Assembly: GCA_002284615.2 (NCBI GenBank)
Contig: MU069757.1
Span: 157,772 to 175,451, forward strand
Source: Dunaliella salina
Taxonomy: Eukaryota; Chlorophyta; Chlorophyceae; Chlamydomonadales; Dunaliellaceae
Direction of reading: 5' to 3'
Length of the DNA: 17,680 nucleotides
Below, one piece after another: positions 7,837 through 16,800 of this stretch. Below the pieces are notes generated by a model. It ran no database searches, was not told the DNA's origin, and saw nothing but the letters and a program-made list of their open reading frames with translations. A program made the translations under genes and the position numbers. Position 1 is the first letter of the stretch. Every line of letters starts with the position of its first letter.

Positions 7837-10800
7837 CTGCTGGCATGGATGCAGTTGCATGCCCCATAATTGGGACATGAAAAACGTGTTTGGCTTGCTC
7901 AGGGCATGCGCAGAATGGGTTAAGAGCCTTGAAGTGCAGTTGATGATTAGAGGGTCCAGCCATGGGGACAACCCCACGTCCATACGCAGGTATGCACCTC
8001 TCATACAGGAGCTTTTATGGCATTTAAGGTCTTGAATGAGAGTAGCATACCTGGAAAGCAGGGTTGATCAATTCGCGAATTTCGAATTAATTCGAAATTC
8101 GAATTTTGACGCATTTTTTTTCGCATCAAATTGCCGATTCGTATAATTTTTCCCCTGTGCTAAAGGGGGTATAAGACACCCTCAGACCCATTTGCACCCC
8201 CATTCAGGACCTCCGTCTTTCCCTATTACAATGTTTATATAGCCTTGACAAAAGGGGGAAAGAATGGCAAAGGGGATAGAGTTGTTGGGGGGTGGTTGGG
8301 TGGTTGCAATGCACTTGCTTTAGCAACCGTGAGAAGCAATTGCCCCATCCCAACCCCTTTGCCTGGCAGGCAAACATGCGTTCGCATAATGCGTCGAATT
8401 TCGTTTTTTTTTCGCATAATTGGCGAATTTATTTTGTCTAACTGGCGAATTGATTAACCCTGCTGGAAAGGTAAAAAGAATAACAGAAAGTTGCAAGTTA
8501 GGAAAACATTGCAAGTGACACTGGAAAATTGGCGAGTCCATTTCCTTATGACATAGGAGGGGCATCGATGATGACCACATCCAGTGCATGGGTAAACAAC
8601 AGGACCATTCTGCAGCATAGCATGCCCCTATTCATGGGTGCATGTATGCACTGTTAAGTGTGCATGCAAGCTGCTCCTGCCATGCCTTGCTCAATTGCTA
8701 TCCTTCTACGGTCAACAGCAGGCTGTGCTCCAGAGGCCCTTTTATACACAAAATCAGGCAGTGCAGGTCCTGCTCCACGTCGCGTGAGCGAACTGGCGGC
8801 AAGCTGGAACGGTCCGCAGGTTGACTGTGAAATTTTCAGATCCAGCAAAGGCACCCACTTGAATTCAATGATGAAGTTTGTGCTGACGTGGAGGTGTTCT
8901 GGGGGCCTGACGTGGCCAGGCTGGGAAGCTGCTGAGTTTCAAGGCAGACAGACGTTGGCTGGTCCTGGCCAACGACCACCTGCAAACACTATTGGCCTTT
9001 GCGTCCACAGCACCAGCCACTGCCCCTCACGCCCCCTTGACACTGCAGAGCTACAAGGAACTCTTGATTTAGGGGATAGCCGAAGCTTCAGGCCAGCGGT
9101 TTCGCTGGATGAGCCAGGGCAGCCAGGTATGAACTTAAACGGAAGCTGGCAGACCTAAGGGCTCACAACCGATGAATGGGACTTGGCCATCGTCCTCAAA
9201 GCACAATTTGAATGTGACAAGGGATCAGAGAGTGAAGTGACAAAAGCCCTGCCCTCCATTTCATACTCAACTTCAAAATGGAAGCCCAAACGCGAGGATT
9301 ATTGGACGTTTAAACAATCAAAGATGGGCCGTACGCGGGTTTGGAGAAAGCCGCATGCATGAAACATAGAATAAGAGCAAGTTGTATATTAATGCAAGTG
9401 CTGCTCCTGCTGTTGCTGCACGTGCTTCTCAAGCTCATGCTCATGCTCTTGTTCTTGCTCTTGCTGCACCAGCACCTGTTGCACCTGCTGTTGCTACTCC
9501 TGCTGCTGCTGCTGCTGCACCTGTTATTTCTGCTGCAGGTGTATCTGCTGTTGCTGCTCCTCCTGCTGCTGCACCTGCTTCTCAACCTCATGCAGCAAGA
9601 GCATGAGGTTGAAAAGCAGGTGCAGCAGCAGCAGCAGCAGCAGCAACAGCAGGTGCAACTACAGCAGCAGCAGCAGCAGCAGCAGCAAGTGCACCTGCAG
9701 CAGCAGCAGCAACAGCAGGTGCACCAGCAGGAACAACAGGCGCAGCAGCAGCAGCAGCAGGAGCAGCAACAGCAGGTGCAGCAGCTGCTGGTGCACTAAG
9801 AGCAAGAGCAAGAGCATGAGGTTGAGAAGCAGGTGCAGCAGCAGCAGCAGCAGCAGCAGGTATGCGCGTGCCCTTTTGCGGAGGGCAAACCTTGGCCTCT
9901 GCAGAAAACACCTCCTAAAGGAGGGGGCGGTAGCAAACAACCACCAACCAACGTTCCAAGAAGCTCGGAGGCAAAGACAGACATGCCGGCAAAAACCAAG
10001 TCCAATGGGATCTTGGACAGCCTGGTGAAGCTAAGCCGGCTGGTGCTGGGCAATTTGCCTTACATGCCATCACTCACTCATGCTCTAGATGCACCCCACC
10101 ATGCTGGCCAAGAAAAATGGAGGGGCCCAGCAGAGTGAGGACTGAAGCGAGGGAGAAATGCGTGCATGCCTTCAAACTTGGGGACCATTGGAAGTTAGGG
10201 GGGGGGGGGAAGTAATTGACAATTTTTAAAGCGCCAGCACAAGTTTAAAATGATCCAGAATTTGAACAGCAGATGCATGCATGCACTGCCAGGAATCCAC
10301 AACTGGCAAGCAAGCCAAAAACTAGCCTCCTCCCAACTCCTCCGAGCAACAACATACACTACATTGTGGCACATTCTCCGTGAAGCTTTGATGGGTTTGC
10401 TGCATGTTTTCCTCCATGAACACAAACCAGTGCATGTAGCACTGACTTATGGGTCTTGCCACCAGCCACCCCCCCCCCCCCCCCCCCTGATTAAAACTTG
10501 AGCAAGGTGCCAATGAACATGACTTGGGCTCAGGAACAGGGCTTGGGCTCCGATCATGTTTATAATTGTGTGGGATTGACCCTGAAATTTCTATGTGGGA
10601 CAGCTCCCATTGAGTCTAGATATTCCCAACCCTTCCCCCCGAGGAGACCAAATAACAGCTAATTTTATCCTTATGGTTACATTATAACAGCTGATAGCTC
10701 TTGAGCCCATTGCGAGTACATGCCCCTGACTTAAATCTGTCCATGGTGTCCAAAAGCTATGCTTTCAAACACCTTCTGGCTTCAAGCTCAATCTCACACT

Positions 10801-13800
10801 GGGCTGGGCCTGCCAGGTGTTGCTCACCTACTTTCTTCAGACAGCCATTTCCGTGGCATGCTTTATCAAGTCATTTTCAACCATGTATGCAGGTACGCAT
10901 CAAGTGAAATAAGTGTGACCCATCCGTGGAAACATGGACGACCATCCAGAGCGAAGGGCTCCCAGTGTGAGAATTGTGAGGCATTCTTGCCGAATTCGGC
11001 TGCTGCTGCTGGCAAGTGGGTATGCACAAATCGTAAGTTAATAATGGCAGACAAAACACTTTGTTGTTTCCCTCACGGGTAGGCCAACCCCTGTGCTTGC
11101 CCAAAGGTGAAGGCCCAGAGTGCCAGCACATTGCATGGCAACGTTTACATTGCCTGCCTGGCACCTGCTAATCTGCCCTTGTAGGGACAGCAATGGGAAC
11201 AACAATGTAATCCTACCCTATCCTATCTCCTGCCCATAATGCTGTACGCAGCATGTAAGCTGCCATGTGGGCAGCGGCGACCACCAAAGCACGGAAGCAT
11301 GTAAGCATGTAAGCCTACCATGTGGGCAGCAGCGACAAGCAGCATGTAAGCTGCCATGTGGGCAGCAGCGACCACCAAAGCATGTAAGCATGTAAGCATG
11401 TAAGCTGCCATGTGGGCAGCAGCGACCATGCTGCATGTAAGATGCAATGTGGGCAGCGGCGACCAGCAACCACCAAAATAAGGCTGAAGCATTGAGAAGG
11501 TCTTGGTGGGAAAGCTATCAAAAGCAAGCACTGCCAGGCTATGGGTGTTCAAAGCCCATTCACACCTGCGGAGTCCACGTCGCAACAAGCATGCTGTACT
11601 TGTGGCCTGAGTGCTCTGCTTTCAGAGCAATCCCACACCCAGGTACGCTGCCACCTCTAAACCCATGTGTCCCTAACGTTTAATTTCATGCTGGACATTG
11701 TTTTGTATATCCTTTCAACCTTCAAGCCCGTGGGAGTCCACACGTATTATGTAGCATAATAATTGACTATTTTGTCCACGCTTGCTGACACACCCGCATT
11801 TCTCAATTTTTTGTTCTATTTACCAATCTTTTCTGTGAGTGTGCAAGCCACTGCAGATTCAACCAGGCGTCTCACCATATCCTTATTACTTGATCTGATT
11901 CACTGGAAAGGTCAGTGGTTGAAAAATTAAGAGACCAGCACTGGAAGACTACAGAACAGAACCAGCTAAACAAGCAGGCGCAGGTGCAAACTGGCAGATG
12001 CCTCGACCTTGCCCTTGGCTGCCAAGAAAAAAAGGAATAGTCAAACTTTCGAACAACACGAGAGTTTGACCCCAACTCACCTGCTGCAAGGTCATGCCTG
12101 GATGTACTTCAAAGGTCACACCTGGGCTGCAAACCATGCAGCCTGGATCTCGTTCATAGGGCACAGTCACACTATAAATGCCTTGGGCACCCATGTACCT
12201 GCGCAACACACAAAACCATGGAACACAGATGCACTACGTGTTCTGATCCTGGTTTAGAACTCAAAAAAATGATGTGGGCTCTGACGCCATTTACATGCCA
12301 ATAGGTATCCAGCATTTTGTCTTCAATTCGAGGATTCACTTTGAATTTCAGCCACTCTCTGCGAGCTCTTCCTCTTGCTCCCTAGTCGCTGAAGCTGTAC
12401 ACATTGGTCAGAAAGCATCAATGAATACCTGGATCGATAAGCATCAATCCATGACTGGGTTTCCCTGGCTCAAGCTTCCCCCAAGCACATTGGCAACTCA
12501 AGGGCATCTCCCCCCCCCCAAATTGACCCAACCTGTCAAAAGATGTGCAGTTTCATGCCTTTCTCCTAAACCCTCTAAGCAACGTGGTAGATATAGACCT
12601 CATCCTCAGCACTCAAATGCTGCAGCTGCTGAGTGAGATGACCTTCAGCTTACCCTGGGCACTCACATGTGGTAGCTGTTTAGCCAGGAACTGCAGAGTT
12701 AAATGACCTTCAGCTTGCTAACCCTGAGCACTCACATGAGGTCGTTGTTGAGCCCTGAGCTGCAGAGCATGACGATCTTCAGCTTACTCAGAGCACTCAC
12801 ATGAGGTAGTTGTAAAGCCCAAAGCTGCAGAGCATGACGATCTTGAGTGCCTCACATAGTAACTTTGCACTCTACCCTCAGCACTCACATGAGGTAGTTG
12901 TTGAGCCAGGAGCTGCAGAGTGTGACGATCTTCTGTGCATCCCGAGGTGACTTTGGACCCAGCCTTCAGCACTCACATGAGGTAATTATTCAGCCCAGAG
13001 CTGCAAAGTGTGACGATCGTGAGTGCATCCCGAGGTGACTTTGGACCCAGCCTTCAGCACTCACATGAGGTAATTGTTCAGCCCGGAGCTGCAGAGTGTG
13101 ATGATCTTGAGTGCCTCTAGCACGCAAGCCGCCGAGATGATGGCATTGGTGGAGGCAATGGCAGGTATGATGTTCTTGACCACTCCTTGTGTCAGCTGGT
13201 AGGTCACACCCTGAATGCAGCATGCATCAGGCACAAATCAAACAACAAACAGGCTAGCAGTCAGTCGATTTGACTGGAGGCCTCTTTTTACTTTAAACCT
13301 TGTAACAAGCACAAATGGGAAATAGGCCACACCCTGGATGCAACAGGTACAAATGGTTGGTCACGCCCTGAAAGCAGCTCGCAGGAGGCTCAATGATACA
13401 GCAGGAGATGTGAACACACGAGATGACAAGGCAGGACTGTGCATCAATTTGGTAGGTCACACCCTGAATGCAGCAACACTTACAAATGGCACAGCGGCAG
13501 AAATGAGCACATAACATGGTGAGGCAGGATTGTGCACCATTTTGCCTCCAGACTGCATATTTCTGCTCAGTTTGGAAGGTCACACCCTGAACACAGCACG
13601 CAACAGGCACAAATGGCCCAGCTGGAGGTACGAGCACATGAGATTATGAGGCAGGCCTGTGCACTTTGGCAGGCCACACCCTGAATGCGGCATGCAGCAG
13701 GCGCATATGGCGCAGTGGGAGACATGGCAGGCTGATCAGAGCACCTGGTGGTAAGGCAGAACCATGCATTGTTTTGCACCTTGACTCATGCAAATTTCCT

Positions 13801-16800
13801 GCTCAATTTGGGTTACAAATGTCTCGCTTCAGATCTGGTGAGGATACATGTGCTGCCTGCACTTAAGACAGATGTACCCTTCCAACCTGCACTTCAGGCA
13901 GGTTTACTGTCTAAATCCCACTTCAGGCAGATGGACCCTAACAATCCCGACGTCAGGCAGATTTCCCTCAAAAAATCTGCAGAGGGTGCATGTGCTGCCT
14001 GCACTTCAAAAAAACTGTTCACAAATAACAAAGGGGTGCTGCAGGCCGCTTCTTGCTTGCCCCTTGAGGTCGCGTTTTCATGCTGGGCAGGCACGTTAGA
14101 TTTTGGCTGAGCTAAGTCATGGAGCGCAAAGCCCTGGGTTTGCCTCCTCTTACTCATCGAAGTCCACACCTGGCTGCCCAGGCCCACCCGACACCACCCC
14201 AAACCCAGAAACCTGAAACCTGGAACTTGACACTTCCCCAAACCCAGAGACCTGAAACCTGAAACTTACAACCTGAGACTTGATGCGCAGGCCCAGCGGG
14301 CCCTTCTAAACAGCCTTGTGGTGTCAAAACAATGGTAAGGGACTCGGGCAAAGATGCCTGGAACTTCCATGTTTGGTCGCTTTTGAGAAGATGGTCAGCA
14401 TGGCCCACTCAGCACACCCTCTGCCCTGTTACTCAGCATGCTTGCCGGGCAGATTTTTTTTTTCTAATCAGGGGCTTTGAGCTTAATTGGCCCTCTCAGT
14501 GCACCCGCCGCCCTGAAACCCAGCAAGCTTGCCAAGCAAATAATTCTAGCAGTGGATTTGAGCTTGGGTGACTGCACAGTGCAGCAAGCAATGTTACAGT
14601 GATCAAGTTTTATGTGTAATGGCCAAGTAGAAGCTGATGTGTCTTGGTTTCTAATTTAAGCAGTGGATTTGAGCTTGGGTGGCTGCACAGTGCAGCAAGG
14701 ATTGCTACAGGGATCAAGTTTTATGTGTAATGGCCATGCAGAAGCTGATGTGTCTTGGTTTCCAATTTTAGCAGTGGATTTGAGCTTGGGTGGCTGCACA
14801 GTGCAGCAAGCAATGTTTTAAGGATCAAGTTTAATGTGTAATGGCCAAAGGTAGAAGCTGATGTGTCTTGGTTTCCAAGACACGTCAGTCCGGCCAGGTC
14901 AACCACCAGTGTTTCTGCAAAGATTTTTGGAGTTATAGCATTTTGGCGGCCATGGGTGCTCTTCTCAAAATACTTTGTAGCACAACCAAAAACTTTTCGC
15001 CAAGTTTTTGGCAGCGTTCAGGTGCTACATGGAACTTGTTTATCCTTTACAGCAGATTTGGGCTGCTGTGCTTGGTCAGCGGCCGCCACAAGCTCGGTAG
15101 ACACTTGGCCAACCCTTCCGCTTCTACTTCAAAGTGGCCCTTGTGCTCGATGGGAGACTTCTTGCAGTCCCTGCATGAGCGCACACCCCCATGCGCTTGC
15201 GCCTCCTCTCTGGCTCCCCCCTCCCAATCACCAGGCTCCTCCTCGTGCTTGTTGCTGTCTCCTGCTGCTGCCATGTTCATGCCCTCTCTGACGTGGGCAA
15301 TGGTCGCACCTGGCGGTGCTTGCAATGCTGCGCTTGCGGAGGCACAGGTGCTGGAAGACTTGTGTGTGCACTTTCAGCTGCTTGAATTCTCTCCACTGCT
15401 GCTACTTGCAGCTGCACGGGACGCATCACTCACTTGATTGCTGCTGGCATTGGTGCTCTGTGCGCTCTGCTGCATGTGCGCTTTGCTGCATGTGCGCTTG
15501 CGTAAGCTGATGGGGCACCTCCACTGCTGCAGGTGCTGGTGCTTGTGCTGGTACTGATGCAGGCGGTGGTGGTTACGGTGCAGTGGATGGGGGTAATTGG
15601 GGCATGGGGGAGTCCCTGCCAGCGCCAGGGACCTTTGTTTGTTGTCTGGCTTTTGCTTCTTCTTACCTCTGCCATGTTGCCATCAAGATCAAAAAAATTC
15701 ATTTGCTTGGGATGGCGATGAAGGGTGGCCCTGAGGCACTCTCCCAGGCACCCCACGGCGCCAAAATTTTTCATGTCGCCTAATGGCGACGAAGGGTGCT
15801 CTTGAGGCACCCTCCCAGGCACCCCTTGTCGCCACCTCGGGACCCAATGCGCCTGAAATGCGACTTGTTGCTTCTAATAAGAACACTGCCAACCACTGCA
15901 CGCCCACAGAATGGCACTTGATGGCAAGGGCTCACTCACCACTCTTTTGCTCATGCAAACACCGAGTCTGTGGCCTGGTTGCAGCCTGGCTGACAAAATC
16001 CATCTGCTCTGCGAATGATTCCAGCTCGACGATGCTTCATCAGATTATAGCAATTAGAATTTACAATGAGCCTTTCCTTTTTGTAGTGATTTTTTATTGA
16101 AGCTTGAGCCATGGTGTGCTGTGCACAGCCAATGGTTCCACAACGAGAAGGCTGGCACACTTTGCTGGTGCATTGAGGAGCAGAGCCCCTGGCCCTCATG
16201 CTTTGGGGATCTGCACGCCTCTGGTAAGAGCCTTTCAGGTTCAAGCCCAGGGTAAGGTGGGCAAGTATTGTAGCTTTTAGTGCCTGCCCCTAGCGACTGC
16301 AGTGCAGCATGCATGCAGCAATCATCATGCAAAGTGCACGCAGCAACTTCTACGCAAAATGCACAAAGCATTGCATGGGGTAATGCGCACGGCAATGCGT
16401 GCAGTTGTGCCTGCAGCGATGCGCGCTGGTCATGCGTTTATACTTGGATGTGCATCATGGCGTGCTCCAGAGCTGTTATGGGCGCTGTGCCTCCTGCAAC
16501 TCGATGGAGTCGTGACCAAAGCCTCCAGCCAGGAAAATGTTATAAATCCTTGTACACCTATTTCAAACAAAATGGCTGAAAGCACGACCTTATTGTAGTA
16601 TTCGCAGGGCTGGCTTTGCCAATATTTCAGTTCACTTATGATGCTTCCCTCATTTGTTGCATTACTCCAGGTATGCTGGATGCTAGGGCTGAACCTCCCA
16701 TCTCCGTCTCATCTCCCATCTCTCCCATATCTCCAAGTGAGGGGAAACAGCACCCTCCGCTCAGCTTGGGGCTGGTGGCAGCACTCAGGTAAAATCCCTG

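Noticed and set aside
8658..9158. 166-codon plus-strand ORF starting MCMQAAP
   Set aside because: Its frame gives low-information sequence over most of its length, while the protein-like words lie in other frames of the same stretch. Treated as a shadow of the decayed coding sequence.
9341..10028. Overlapping Leu-, Gln-, Ser- and Ala-rich ORFs in the CAG/CTG region
   Set aside because: All are frames of the same triplet repeat. The mirrored Ala/Pro frames are noted as evidence on the origin of the palindrome, not called as genes.
13567..13779. Minus-strand ORFs with repeated GVTxQ words that might be extra UBA3 exons
   Set aside because: Only the first few codons match UBA3 and the conserved continuation (LTQGVVKN) is absent, so they are splice-site copies, not exons.
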